Assembly (NCBI RefSeq): GCF_024609785.1
Contig: NZ_JANHJQ010000017.1
Coordinates: forward strand, 1 to 64,000
Reading direction: 5' to 3'
Length of the DNA stretch: 64,000 nucleotides
Source: Pseudalkalibacillus decolorationis
Lineage (GTDB): Bacteria; Bacillota; Bacilli; Bacillales; Fictibacillaceae
The translations under genes and the position numbers were made by a program. The notes beneath the pieces were generated by a model. It did no database searches. It was not told where the DNA came from and saw only the letters and a list, made by a program, of their open reading frames with translations. Shown one piece after another: positions 45,440 to 54,169 of the stretch (positions are counted from its first letter, which is position 1; every line of letters begins with the position of its first letter).

Positions 45440-45636
45440 TTCATTAACACCACCTGCATAAACAATCGCCATCATTATATCATATAGATCCCCATACTCC
45501 TTTAGAGCTGTTTTATCACATATAAAAACAAATGGATGATTCATCGGACATCAGTCGCACCATCGTTTAATAGGAAGTTCCCTATTAGTCGGTTACACTC
45601 ACAGCCTTGAGCCATCCATTATTTCTTATTATTTAG

Positions 45637-46149
45637 TTACATTGTTTTCAGCACCATAGGAGTTACATTATCGATGCATAACGCACAAGCTTCTTTCAAG
45701 TTGTTCCAGTAGTTCACAATCGAATCGTCTTCCTCTTCGCTCATGGCTATCTCTAGCCAACTCAATTCTTCTTGTAATCGTACAGCAGATCCAATCCATG
45801 TCTTCTTATCACCGACTTTCATATAAAAAGGATCCTCAAAACGAAAGGGTAGGTAAATTCCACGGTCATTAGGATGTAGGACGATGTGCTGATACACCGT
45901 TCCCTTCGTCAGTTTTGCATAAAACAAAAGTACACCATCGTTTTTAGCTGTACGTTTCTTAAAGTTATGTAAGGTTTGTGCATCACCTAATTCGATTGTC
46001 GTAATAGGAGCGTCCCAGTTTAGTACTTCTTTAAAAGGAATGAGATGACCTAAACCTTGCATACTTATTTCAAGTTGTCGATAAAATGGATCATTGTCCT
46101 CTTTATTCCTTGATATATCTAAAGGTTGAATCAACGCTTGTATTGTCAT
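45637..46149 (-). CDS. Uncharacterised 170-aa protein next to the AAA+ gene
   Basis: A soluble protein of 170 residues beginning MTIQALIQPLDIS, acidic, no signal peptide, no known motif. The ATG at 46149 has GGAGGAG 9 nt upstream. It lies directly upstream of the double AAA+ ATPase on the same strand (about 200 nt apart) and may be a partner or substrate adaptor, which is a guess from position. Confidence 0.6.
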   Translation of the reverse strand: MTIQALIQPLDISRNKEDNDPFYRQLEISMQGLGHLIPFKEVLNWDAPITTIELGDAQTLHNFKKRTAKNDGVLLFYAKLTKGTVYQHIVLHPNDRGIYLPFRFEDPFYMKVGDKKTWIGSAVRLQEELSWLEIAMSEEEDDSIVNYWNNLKEACALCIDNVTPMVLKTM

Positions 46150-46259
46150 TTCCACACACTCCTCCCCATATCATAAAAAGATTCGTATAGGTAATGGGTT
46201 TCGCGTCGGCTTATCTCGTATTTTGTCAAATTTACAGACATGTAAAATAAGGAAGTGAC

Positions 46260-46290
46260 CGACTCCAAAGGTGAGAATACCTTTGGAGTC
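46260..46290 (-). terminator. Terminator of sspN
   Basis: GACTCCAAAGGT and ACCTTTGGAGTC form a 12-bp perfect stem 18 nt after the sspN stop. Confidence 0.82.
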
Positions 46291-46307
46291 AGCCAGAAGA
46301 TAGGTTA

Positions 46308-46448
46308 TTATCCTTTTGGAGGGATATACTGCGGTTGTTCATTGGATTTCATACCCATTTGTTTCCCTTTGTTTCCTCCGCCTACTCTTGGTTGTGTTCC
46401 CATATGATTCGGAACGTATTGTTCAGGGTGACGTTTTGGATTACTCAA
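46308..46448 (-). CDS. sspN: Small acid-soluble spore protein N
   Basis: A 46-residue spore protein with the SspN motif YVPNHMGTQPRVGGGNKGKQ and the C-terminus PPKG. The start is TTG, 9 nt after AAGGAGG. Minor acid-soluble spore proteins are made in the forespore. It is too short for a standard gene call. It shows that the host forms spores. Confidence 0.85.
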   Translation of the reverse strand: MSNPKRHPEQYVPNHMGTQPRVGGGNKGKQMGMKSNEQPQYIPPKG

Positions 46449-46508
46449 AATGATCAACCTCCTTCACCCAGTATTATTCCCCTATGTTAAGTCATTATGA
46501 TGTAAAAA

Positions 46509-46540
46509 AGACCCGCTGCACTGTAATGGTCAATGGGTCT
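46509..46540 (-). terminator. Terminator of the FbpB-like gene
   Basis: AGACCC and GGGTCT close a 20-nt loop and are followed on the minus strand by TTTTTTAC. Confidence 0.7.
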
Positions 46541-46659
46541 CTTCAATGGGCCAAGATTGGAATGTTTCATTGAGGCTGACGTTTTTTGTAAAAATCTATC
46601 TCCCGGCTTTTCCTTTCTGAACGAATAAAACCGAAGATGTATCTGTACTGACGTCAAAA

Positions 46660-46788
46660 TTAGCCATTCTTCAAATGCCGCTTTTCTAACCGTAGTTCTA
46701 ACCGTTCCATCGCCTCTTGATCCTTTAATAATTCTTGTTTATTGTCGGATACTAGATCCTTAAACGAACGTTTTTTCGATTTTCTCAT
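46660..46788 (-). CDS. FbpB-family small basic protein
   Basis: A 42-residue basic protein (MRKSKKRSFKDLVSDNKQEL, then MERLELRLEKRH), matching the Fur-regulated small basic proteins FbpB/FbpC of Bacillus, which aid the small RNA FsrA in iron sparing. GAGGAGG precedes the ATG. A TGATAATTAGAATAA sequence about 50 nt upstream is only a weak Fur box, so iron control is uncertain. Confidence 0.8.
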   Translation of the reverse strand: MRKSKKRSFKDLVSDNKQELLKDQEAMERLELRLEKRHLKNG

Positions 46789-46876
46789 TTAATTACCTCC
46801 TCTTAAAAACGATTTCTTATTGTCTACTATGCCCAAACCATTTCCTTTTTATTCTAATTATCAGAAGATTTACACA

Positions 46877-46910
46877 GAAAAGCGAAAGCGACCTGGTCAG
46901 GTACAATAAG
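46877..46910 (+). repeat. Dispersed repeat remnant
   Basis: AGAAAAGCGAAAGCGACCTG is the left end of the family A/B repeats; the rest is lost. Confidence 0.5.
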
Positions 46911-46966
46911 GAAAACCAGGTAAACACATACCATTTTAGGCGATCACCCTCACTTTATATATCAAA

Positions 46967-46997
46967 AGAGGCTGGCTCATCTAATGAGCCAACCTCT
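46967..46997 (-). terminator. Terminator of acnA
   Basis: AGAGGTTGGCTCAT and ATGAGCCAGCCTCT form a 14-bp stem followed by TTTTGATAT on the minus strand. Confidence 0.88.
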
Positions 46998-47022
46998 AAT
47001 TTCATTCTCTATTGAATTGATA

Positions 47023-49725
47023 CTAAAGTTTGTTACGTAGGACCATTTGAAGAATACCACCATGACGATAGTAATCAATCTCAACTTCACTATCAAAACG
47101 GGCAATGACTTCAAATTCTTTCTTGTTCCCAACTTCATCCGTTGCTGTTACGTTCAACATTTGACGAGGTTTTACACTTTCATCGATTTCTACTTGAATC
47201 GTTTCCTTACCAGTAAGTCCCAATACTTCAGCGTTTTCTCCCTCTTTGAATTGAAGTGGAAGCACACCCATTAGTACAAGGTTACTACGGTGGATCCGTT
47301 CAAAGCTTTCAGCAATAACAGTTTCAATGCCAAGTAAGTTTGTACCTTTTGCAGCCCAGTCACGTGAGCTTCCCATACCATAATCTTTACCTGCCAGTAT
47401 TGCGAGTCCTGTACCATTTTCCTGATACTTCATGCACGCATCATAGATATACATAACTTCTTCTGTTGGCCAGTATGTTGTCCAGCCACCCTCTGTACCC
47501 GGAGCAATTTGGTTACGTATACGAATGTTTGCAAATGTACCACGCATCATAACTTCATGGTTACCACGACGAGAACCGTATGAGTTGAAATCAGATGCTT
47601 TTACTCCGTTATCCATTAGGTATTTTCCAGCAGGACTATTTTTTGCAATTGCTCCTGCAGGAGAAATATGGTCAGTTGTTACGGAATCACCAAATTTACC
47701 AACGACACGTAGATCATTAAGTGGCTTTACCGTTCCAGGTTCGCGTGAAAGCCCTTGGAAGAATGGAGGGTTTTGGATATAAGTTGAATCATCATCCCAA
47801 CTGTAAAGCTCTTCTTCCGTTGTATCAAGTTCATTCCATTCCTTGTTGTCGTCAAACACACGCTCATATTCTTTCTTAAAGAGTTCTGGTTGAACAGCCT
47901 CTTTCATTGTTTCTTTTATTTCGTCGGTTGTTGGCCATAGATCCTTGAAATAGACATCGTTGCCATCTTTGTCTTTTCCAAATGAGTCGTTCTGAAGATC
48001 AAAGTCAACAGTCCCAGCTAACGCATAAGCAACTACGAGTGGGGGTGAAGCTAAATAGTTTGCTTTTACAAGCGGGTGGATACGTCCTTCAAAGTTACGG
48101 TTACCAGAAAGAACGGAAGATACAGTTAAATCACTCTTCGAAATACCTTCTTCAATTTCTTCTGCTAATGGTCCTGAGTTACCGATACAAGTTGTACAAC
48201 CATAACCTACAAGGTTAAATCCTAGTTTTTCCATATACGGCATTAATCCAGCGTCTTCTAAATAACCTGTTACTACTTTAGAACCTGGTGCCAAACTTGT
48301 TTTAACGTATTCAGGTACTTCTAAACCTTTTTCTACTGCTTTTTTCGCGATCAGGCCTGCCCCTAACATAACACTAGGGTTTGATGTATTCGTACAGCTG
48401 GTAATTGCAGCAATTGCTAAATCACCCGTTTTCATATTGGAGACTTTACCATTCGGGTGTTTAATTTCTACAGATTTATTAATAGCTTCCTTATCCAAAC
48501 CAAATCCACTATGTCCTGCTGGTGCGACAAGCGCACGATTGAATGCATCTTTCATTTCAGAAAGTGGGATTAAATCTTGCGGACGCTTAGGACCTGCCAA
48601 ATTTGGTTCAAGCTCAGAAAGATTCATATCCACAACATCTGTAAATTCAGGATCCTGTGTACCAGGTGAATAGAACATTCCATTTGCTTTCGCATATTTC
48701 TCAACAAGTTGAATTTGCTCAGGAGAACGTCCTGTTAGGCGCATGTAATTAAGGGTTTCATCATCAACAGGGAAAAATCCACACGTTGCTCCATATTCTG
48801 GTGCCATATTAGAGATTGTCGCACGGTCAGCCAGTGTCATGTCTTTAAGACCAGGTCCAAAGAACTCAACAAATTTGCCAACCACATTCTGTTGACGAAG
48901 TACTTGCGTAACTTTCAATGCAAGGTCCGTTGCCGTTGTACCCTCTGGCATTTCTCCGGTAAGTTTAACTCCAATAACCTCAGGAACTGGGAAGTATGAA
49001 GGTTGACCAAGCATTCCTGCCTCCGCTTCGATACCACCAACACCCCATCCAAGTACACCGATTCCGTTAATCATTGTTGTATGAGAGTCTGTGCCGACTA
49101 ATGAATCTGGGAATGCAACTAATTCCCCATCTTGTTCATTGGCTTGAACTACGGAAGCTAAGTATTCAAGGTTTACCTGGTGTACAATTCCTGTCGCAGG
49201 AGGAACCGCACGGTAGTTATCGAATGAAGTTTGAGCCCAACGCAAGAACTTATAACGCTCTAGGTTACGTTCAAATTCACGCTTCATATTAAATTTCAGT
49301 GCGTCCTCTGTTCCAAATTTGTCAACCTGCACAGAGTGGTCAATGACGAGATCAACAGGGATTTCTGGATTAATTTTTTCAGGAGACCCTCCCATATCGG
49401 CCATTGCTTTTCTTAGTGAAGCAAGGTCTACAACTGCAGGGACTCCCGTAAAATCTTGTAAAATAACACGGGATGGTTTGAATGGAACATCAATTTCTTT
49501 GACATCCTTCGTTCCCCATTTTGCTAAATTTTCAATGTGTTCTTTGTCAATTACTTTTCCATCGTATTGGCGTAATACAGATTCTAGCAATACTCGTATG
49601 GAATATGGTAAACGTGAGACGTTCCCTACTCCGGCATTTTCTAATGCTTTCAAGTCATAATAGTGGTATGTCTTTCCATTTGCTTCAAACGTTTTTCTAG
49701 CATGATATACATCGTTTGTTGACAT
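47023..49725 (-). CDS. acnA: Aconitate hydratase
   Basis: Aconitase A (CitB) of the TCA cycle, 900 residues, full length. 4Fe-4S cysteines lie in [13 protein letters not shown] and [14 protein letters not shown]; the swivel domain contains the [10 protein letters not shown] active-site loop. The enzyme also binds RNA when iron is short. AAGGAGG precedes the ATG. The neighbourhood acnA-sspO-sspP is the same as in B. subtilis. Confidence 0.97.
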   Translation of the reverse strand: MSTNDVYHARKTFEANGKTYHYYDLKALENAGVGNVSRLPYSIRVLLESVLRQYDGKVIDKEHIENLAKWGTKDVKEIDVPFKPSRVILQDFTGVPAVVDLASLRKAMADMGGSPEKINPEIPVDLVIDHSVQVDKFGTEDALKFNMKREFERNLERYKFLRWAQTSFDNYRAVPPATGIVHQVNLEYLASVVQANEQDGELVAFPDSLVGTDSHTTMINGIGVLGWGVGGIEAEAGMLGQPSYFPVPEVIGVKLTGEMPEGTTATDLALKVTQVLRQQNVVGKFVEFFGPGLKDMTLADRATISNMAPEYGATCGFFPVDDETLNYMRLTGRSPEQIQLVEKYAKANGMFYSPGTQDPEFTDVVDMNLSELEPNLAGPKRPQDLIPLSEMKDAFNRALVAPAGHSGFGLDKEAINKSVEIKHPNGKVSNMKTGDLAIAAITSCTNTSNPSVMLGAGLIAKKAVEKGLEVPEYVKTSLAPGSKVVTGYLEDAGLMPYMEKLGFNLVGYGCTTCIGNSGPLAEEIEEGISKSDLTVSSVLSGNRNFEGRIHPLVKANYLASPPLVVAYALAGTVDFDLQNDSFGKDKDGNDVYFKDLWPTTDEIKETMKEAVQPELFKKEYERVFDDNKEWNELDTTEEELYSWDDDSTYIQNPPFFQGLSREPGTVKPLNDLRVVGKFGDSVTTDHISPAGAIAKNSPAGKYLMDNGVKASDFNSYGSRRGNHEVMMRGTFANIRIRNQIAPGTEGGWTTYWPTEEVMYIYDACMKYQENGTGLAILAGKDYGMGSSRDWAAKGTNLLGIETVIAESFERIHRSNLVLMGVLPLQFKEGENAEVLGLTGKETIQVEIDESVKPRQMLNVTATDEVGNKKEFEVIARFDSEVEIDYYRHGGILQMVLRNKL

Positions 49726-49930
49726 GCCAAAACCTCCTTCTCCTATCCATGATACATGACAGTGTATGGGCTGTCGAAACTTCTACATTTATGTTGCAAA
49801 ATGTTTTATCCTTCCTAACATCATTTTAAAATAACGTAACACATAAGTAAATTACAATAATGTTATTAAAGTTAATAAGTTACCCTTATGGAACACAGTT
49901 GATCAATTTTGTTCATACATTCTCTATTAA

Positions 49931-50208
49931 TGCGTGTTCAAAAAGGAGGATAAAAAGAGCCGAGAAGTTCGAGGCGTGAAAATCTTGAGGACCAGAACGA
50001 CGAGCGGTACTTGCATGATTACTACGAGTTGTACCGAGGAAGCTTTCACCCTAGAATACACTTGTGGACGCAGGTAAATATGGAACTTCGACTAATTACT
50101 TCACGTCCTGTGAAAACGTCGAAGTCAGCACGTCCTGTGCAAGTCCGGAAAGATCGAACAACGAAGAAATTCGACAGCTATTTTTACCGGACTTTTTGAA
50201 CAACCTCT
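49931..50208. mobile_element. MITE-like element, long copy
   Basis: Begins TGCGTGTTCAAAAAGGAGGA and ends GGACTTTTTGAACAACCTC; the TGTTCAAAAAG ends are inverted repeats. The interior has repeated ACGTCCTGTG motifs (CTTCACGTCCTGTG, GCACGTCCTGTG). The same ends, inverted, bound the element at 40674-40836. No transposase; non-autonomous. It lies between acnA and sspO. Confidence 0.7.
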
Positions 50209-50266
50209 ATTAGTATAGTTCATACTAGAGCGCTCAAACTAATACAGTCAGGAGGTGACAAATTCA

Positions 50267-50416
50267 ATGGCTACGAAAAAACAGAACTTAGAGAAGAATA
50301 CTGTTTCCGATCGTCAAGCTGTAAAGCAATCTAATCAATTTGATCATGAGTTTGCAAACGAGCCTTTACAAGAAATTGAAAAACAAAACAATAAAAAACG
50401 TAAGAAAAACCAATAA
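50267..50416 (+). CDS. sspO: Small acid-soluble spore protein O
   Basis: A 49-residue protein ending EKQNNKKRKKNQ, the conserved tail of SspO (B. subtilis ends RQNNKKRKTNQ). AGGAGGTG lies 10 nt before the ATG. In B. subtilis sspO-sspP is a forespore operon next to citB, as here, although a minus-strand gene lies between sspO and sspP in this genome. Confidence 0.87.
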   Translation: MATKKQNLEKNTVSDRQAVKQSNQFDHEFANEPLQEIEKQNNKKRKKNQ

Positions 50417-50439
50417 GTTTAAAAACGTACAAATAAAAG

Positions 50440-50467
50440 AGGAGGTGACCTTGAAAAGGTACCTCCT
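50440..50467 (-). terminator. Terminator of the 87-aa gene
   Basis: AGGAGGT-ACCTT and AAGGT-ACCTCCT form a 12-bp stem with one bulge, followed on the minus strand by CTTTTATTTG. It may also stop sspO transcription. Confidence 0.75.
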
Positions 50468-50484
50468 ACTAAGTGAATGGTTTG

Positions 50485-50748
50485 TTATGTCTGGTCATAT
50501 TGTTGACCAAGTTTAAATAACTCTTCTTGATACTGTCGAAGTTGAACCCGTTGATGCTCGCTTGCAACCTCTAATGCATTTTCAATTTGTTGAAGGGCTT
50601 CATTCATTTCTTGTTGAAGTTGTTGTTGTTTCGCAGCATAATCATAATCCGTTGCATTTTCAAGTTCTGTATCCTTAGCCTGAATGGCTTGTTCATAACC
50701 TTGTTGTGCAGCTTGAAATGCTTGCTGTTTATCCTTGTGATAAGGCAT
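50485..50748 (-). CDS. Gln-rich coiled-coil protein of unknown function
   Basis: An 87-residue protein rich in Gln, Glu and Ala (QQLQQEMNEALQQIENALEV) predicted to be a coiled coil. A GGAGGG-type site precedes the ATG. It separates sspO from sspP on the opposite strand. Given the spore gene neighbours it may be a spore protein, but no family is recognised. Confidence 0.65.
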   Translation of the reverse strand: MPYHKDKQQAFQAAQQGYEQAIQAKDTELENATDYDYAAKQQQLQQEMNEALQQIENALEVASEHQRVQLRQYQEELFKLGQQYDQT

Positions 50749-50896
50749 AACATTCCCTCCTTATTTTTATACGGCCTGTTGTTAATATGGGATAGGATAG
50801 TCGGATTTATTCCTCAATTTAGTTAGTGTATTCCCTTTGATTCGTGTATACACTTCCAGCTTGAACTACATAATAAACTAAAAGGAGGATGAATTT

Positions 50897-51037
50897 ATGG
50901 CAGAAAAAAATACCTACAAAGACCAGCGTAAAAATGCCCCAAAAGGAAATAATCCAGGTCAACCTGAACCCCTTGATGGTTCCAAGAAAGTTAAAAATAG
51001 AAATCACACTCGACAAAACCACGGAGGGACATTGTAA
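50897..51037 (+). CDS. sspP: Small acid-soluble spore protein P
   Basis: A 46-residue protein with [20 protein letters not shown] and VKNRNHTRQ, nearly the same as B. subtilis SspP ([20 protein letters not shown]). AAAGGAGG lies 8-9 nt before the ATG. Its stop codon lies within a terminator stem. Confidence 0.93.
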   Translation: MAEKNTYKDQRKNAPKGNNPGQPEPLDGSKKVKNRNHTRQNHGGTL

Positions 51038-51054
51038 AGCGTCCCTTCTTTATT
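51026..51054 (+). terminator. Terminator of sspP
   Basis: GGGAC and GTCCC with an 10-nt loop holding the stop codon, followed by TTCTTTATTTT. Confidence 0.7.
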
Positions 51055-51062
51055 TTGAGTAA

Positions 51063-51209
51063 AGAAAGTATAAAAGTTTGCGGCATGGATGTAATGTCCA
51101 GCTTCAGCGCCCAACCACTTGGATTACTTCAGGCCTCCTGCGGCGGCAAGCCTCCTCGTCGGTCTTCCAGTGACCTTCGTGGCTAAGCAGGGCGCTTGCG
51201 CTTTTCTTA
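51063..51209 (-). repeat. Dispersed intergenic repeat, family B (reverse)
   Basis: Near-identical reverse copy of 4095-4243. The selA stop codon (51207-51209) overlaps its last bases. Confidence 0.85.
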
Positions 51210-52589
51210 AATTGATCCTAAAACCTGCACAATCAATTTTTGTTCATCTTCTGTGATCGTGCGAAAATCTAGAAATAATTGATTGTCTTTGATTCGGGCA
51301 ATGATCGATGGATTAGCCATACGAAACTTTAGATGTAACTCTTCGATTGTATACTTTTTATGCACTATTGAAACAACATAAGTTGACAGTTCAACCTCTG
51401 GCATCGTCCCTCCGCCAATTTGGGAGGTGCTCTTAACAAGGTTGAACGTATAACTTTCAAGAGGATTAACTTCCTTAATAAATGTCTCTGCCTTTGTTCG
51501 TATTTCCTCTATAGGAAGCAAAATATCCCTTAGGGTTGGAATTTCTTCTTCATTTTTATATTTATAAGCGAAAAGAGTTGCTTCCAATGCCGCTAAAGTA
51601 AACTTGTCAACACGTAACACTCTTGCAAGCTGATGCTGTTTCAGTTTATTTATTAAACTTTCCTTACCTGCAATTATGCCAGCCTGAGGACCTCCGAGCA
51701 GCTTATCCCCACTAAAGGAAACAAGGTCAACTCCTGTTGCAATCACATTTTTGACAAGAGGCTCGTTCCCGACTCCTTTGTCCTGTAAATCAAACAAAGC
51801 CCCGCTTCCAAGATCTTCATAGGTAAAAACATCAGGATGTTTTTCTGCTATCTGAACCAACTCATTCGTATTCACACTTTTGGTAAACCCGAAAATTTTA
51901 AAATTACTTGTGTGCACCTTCATTAACATAGCTGTTTCATGATCAATTGCTTGTTCATAATCACGTTGATGTGTCTTATTCGTTGTACCTACTTCTTTAA
52001 GTAGCGCACCACTTTGTTCCATGATGGAAGAAATTCGGAAAGAGCCGCCGATTTCAACAAGCTCTCCCCTGGAGACGATGACATTTTGCCCACTAGCCAA
52101 TGCACTTAACGTCAGGAAAACAGCAGCTGCATTGTTATTTACAATCATAGCTGCTTCTGCACCAGTAATTTCTTTAAGGAGACGTTCCACAAGTGAGTGT
52201 CTCGAACCCCTTATTGCGTTATTTATATCATATTCAAGATTCGAATACTGTCTGGCAATGTCTGTCATATGTTTGATTGCACGTTCACTCAATCTTGCTC
52301 TGCCTAGATTCGTATGTAAGATAACACCAGTTGCATTTATCATTGGGCGAAGAGTCGGTTGAAAGGATTGACCTTCTAGCGTTTCAAATACTGTATCTAT
52401 AATCTCCGCTTTAGTAGATGGTCCATCCCATTCATCATTCAACATTTGATTACGAATATGGTCTATCTGCTCTTGCACAAGTATCGTCGCCCCATCCACC
52501 GATAACGAACTTTCCTTTACGACTTCTTCAAAACGGGTATCAGCCTGGAGTGTATGTACTGCAGGGAGCATCTGTAACAATGTTTTCAT
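51207..52589 (-). CDS. selA: L-seryl-tRNA(Sec) selenium transferase
   Basis: The PLP enzyme that turns seryl-tRNA(Sec) into selenocysteyl-tRNA(Sec) with selenophosphate, 460 residues from the chosen ATG (AGGAGG 10 nt upstream). ATGVILHTNLGRA, IVNNNAAAVFL and the Schiff-base lysine in SFSGDKLLGGPQAG are the family marks. It follows the small Sec-containing Rdx gene by 95 nt and is divergent from selD. With selB, selC and selD in the window, the bacterial Sec pathway is complete. Confidence 0.97.
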   Translation of the reverse strand: MKTLLQMLPAVHTLQADTRFEEVVKESSLSVDGATILVQEQIDHIRNQMLNDEWDGPSTKAEIIDTVFETLEGQSFQPTLRPMINATGVILHTNLGRARLSERAIKHMTDIARQYSNLEYDINNAIRGSRHSLVERLLKEITGAEAAMIVNNNAAAVFLTLSALASGQNVIVSRGELVEIGGSFRISSIMEQSGALLKEVGTTNKTHQRDYEQAIDHETAMLMKVHTSNFKIFGFTKSVNTNELVQIAEKHPDVFTYEDLGSGALFDLQDKGVGNEPLVKNVIATGVDLVSFSGDKLLGGPQAGIIAGKESLINKLKQHQLARVLRVDKFTLAALEATLFAYKYKNEEEIPTLRDILLPIEEIRTKAETFIKEVNPLESYTFNLVKSTSQIGGGTMPEVELSTYVVSIVHKKYTIEELHLKFRMANPSIIARIKDNQLFLDFRTITEDEQKLIVQVLGSI

Positions 52590-52684
52590 TGAAAGGCATC
52601 CTCCTGTTAAGTGTCCGAATGGGCGAAAAAAGGATGATTCATTTTCAAGAGACATTACGTCCCATTATGAATCATCCCCAATCC

Positions 52685-52927
52685 CTAAACGGTAACCTCT
52701 TCTATATCATTAAATAATTGTTCATGATCTGGAAACTTTCCTGTTTCTAGCTTTGAATAAAGTTTATTTCCATTTACAGTTATTTCAAATGCACCACCAG
52801 AACTAGGTATGAGTTCTAAAGTAGTTACCTCTGATCGAAAACGATTAAATAGTTCTTCCGCGAAACTCGCGGCTTTAGGAGAATAGTTTCACTGCATGCA
52901 AAATTCAACTGAAATTTTGTAATTCAT
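52685..52927 (-). CDS. Rdx/SelW-like selenoprotein with in-frame UGA (Sec13)
   Basis: An 80-residue thioredoxin-like protein: MNYKISVEFCMQ-U-NYSPKAA, then SSGGAFEITVNGNKLYSK and TGKFPDHE, the Rdx (SelT/SelW/SelH) pattern. The redox motif is CxxU, with C10 and Sec13 encoded by TGA at 52889-52891. AAGGAG lies 9 nt before the ATG. A six-pair hairpin (CCGCGA-GTT-TCGCGG) starts 16 nt after the UGA with G first in the loop, fitting a bacterial SECIS. Standard gene calling misses it. Likely a selenol oxidoreductase. Confidence 0.9.
52858..52872 (-). promoter_or_regulatory. SECIS hairpin of the Rdx selenoprotein
   Basis: CCGCGA-GTT-TCGCGG on the minus strand; the loop begins 22 nt after the UGA and starts with G. 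Confidence 0.75.
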
Positions 52928-53059
52928 TTGTAAAATCTCCTTCCGTTTTTGTTCCAAAAGTAATTATCTGATTGAAATTTTCTGAAATTAGGTTCATTGT
53001 AGTATATTATTTCTCTTTTCGCAAAAAAAATGTTTATACTACCAATAGGAGGTGCTGAA

Positions 53060-54109
53060 ATGTCAAAAGAAGAAAAGATCAGACTCACTACCCTTTCATC
53101 AAAAGGTGGTTGAGGCTGCAAAATTGGTCCTGAAGACCTGGCGCAAGTCTTGCGTCAATTACCAAAACGAGAATACGATCCAAACTTACTTGTAGGATTA
53201 GATACATCGGATGATGCAGGTGTCTACAAGCTTACAGATGAACTTGCTATTATACAAACTGTCGACTTTTTCACTCCAATCGTAGACGATCCATATATGT
53301 TCGGACAAATTGCTGCTGCAAACTCATTGAGTGATGTCTACGCAATGGGTGGAAAACCAAAAACAGTAATGAACATATTAGGTTATCCAATTAAATCACT
53401 AGGCCCTGACATGCTCGCTGAAATTTTAAAAGGTGCTGCTGATAAGGTGAAAGAGTCTGAAGCCTTAATCGTTGGGGGGCACTCGATCGATGATCAAGAA
53501 CCAAAGTTCGGCTTATCTGTAACGGGATTGGTTCATCCCGATAAGGTTTATAAAAACGTTGGTGCCAAACCTGGGGATGCACTCGTTCTCACAAAACCAA
53601 TCGGGGTCGGTATCCAAACAACTGCTATCAAAAAAGAGAAACTGACCGAGCAACAGCTCGATAAGGTGATTGAAACGATGGCAGAACTCAACAAAATGGC
53701 TGCAGAATTATTAGAAGATTTCCATCCGAATGCAGTAACAGATGTTACAGGATTTGGTTTGTTAGGACATGCTTCAGAAATTGCCAAAGGAAGTAACGTT
53801 TCTATACATGTGCAGTACTCCAATGTTCCTATACTTGATGGTACATTGACACTTGCTGAACAGGGTGTTGTGCCTGGTGGAACGAAGGCAAATCATAAGT
53901 GGATTTCCGATTGTGTGGAGTACAATCATTTAAATCAGATCGAACAGTGGATTTTATGTGATGCCGTTACTTCAGGTGGATTACTTATCAGCATGCCAAC
54001 AAAGGAAGCAGAGCAATACGTGAAAAGAATGCACGAACAAGGTAGGACTGATACATCAATCATCGGTAAAGTCACTGAAAAACAAGATTGTTATTTATAT
54101 GCAACGTAA
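53060..54109 (+). CDS. selD: Selenide, water dikinase with in-frame UGA (Sec18)
   Basis: Makes selenophosphate from selenide and ATP, 349 residues. It starts at the ATG at 53060 (AGGAGG 9 nt upstream) and reads SSKGG-U-GCKIGPEDL, with TGA at 53111-53113 in the place of the catalytic Cys of E. coli SelD. Downstream, GLDTSDDAGVYKL, DFFTPIVDDPYMFGQIAAANSLSDVYAMGG and DVTGFGLLGHASE are family blocks. A call that ignores the UGA would begin wrongly near 53150. SelD being a selenoprotein implies self-dependent expression. Confidence 0.95.
53139..53157 (+). promoter_or_regulatory. SECIS hairpin of selD
   Basis: TGGCGCAA-GTC-TTGCGTCA, eight pairs, loop starting 33 nt after the UGA with G first. Distance and loop fit bacterial SECIS rules. 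Confidence 0.65.
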
Positions 54110-54139
54110 AAAAACTTGGCTTTATTGCCAAGTTTTTTT
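54107..54139. terminator. Bidirectional terminator between selD and the phn-like operon
   Basis: AAAAAAACTTGGC and GCCAAGTTTTTTT with a TTTATT loop; serves the convergent transcripts. Confidence 0.92.
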
Positions 54140-54169
54140 GCACGTAATGATGGAATGACTAAATCGAAT

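Noticed and set aside
50011..50199. 62-codon plus-strand frame
   Set aside because: It lies inside the MITE-like element, lacks a ribosome site and covers its repeated motifs.
53150..54109. selD as a 319-aa protein starting after the UGA
   Set aside because: It would lose the catalytic residue and the N-terminus; the ATG at 53060 with AGGAGG and a UGA at the active-site codon explain the sequence better.
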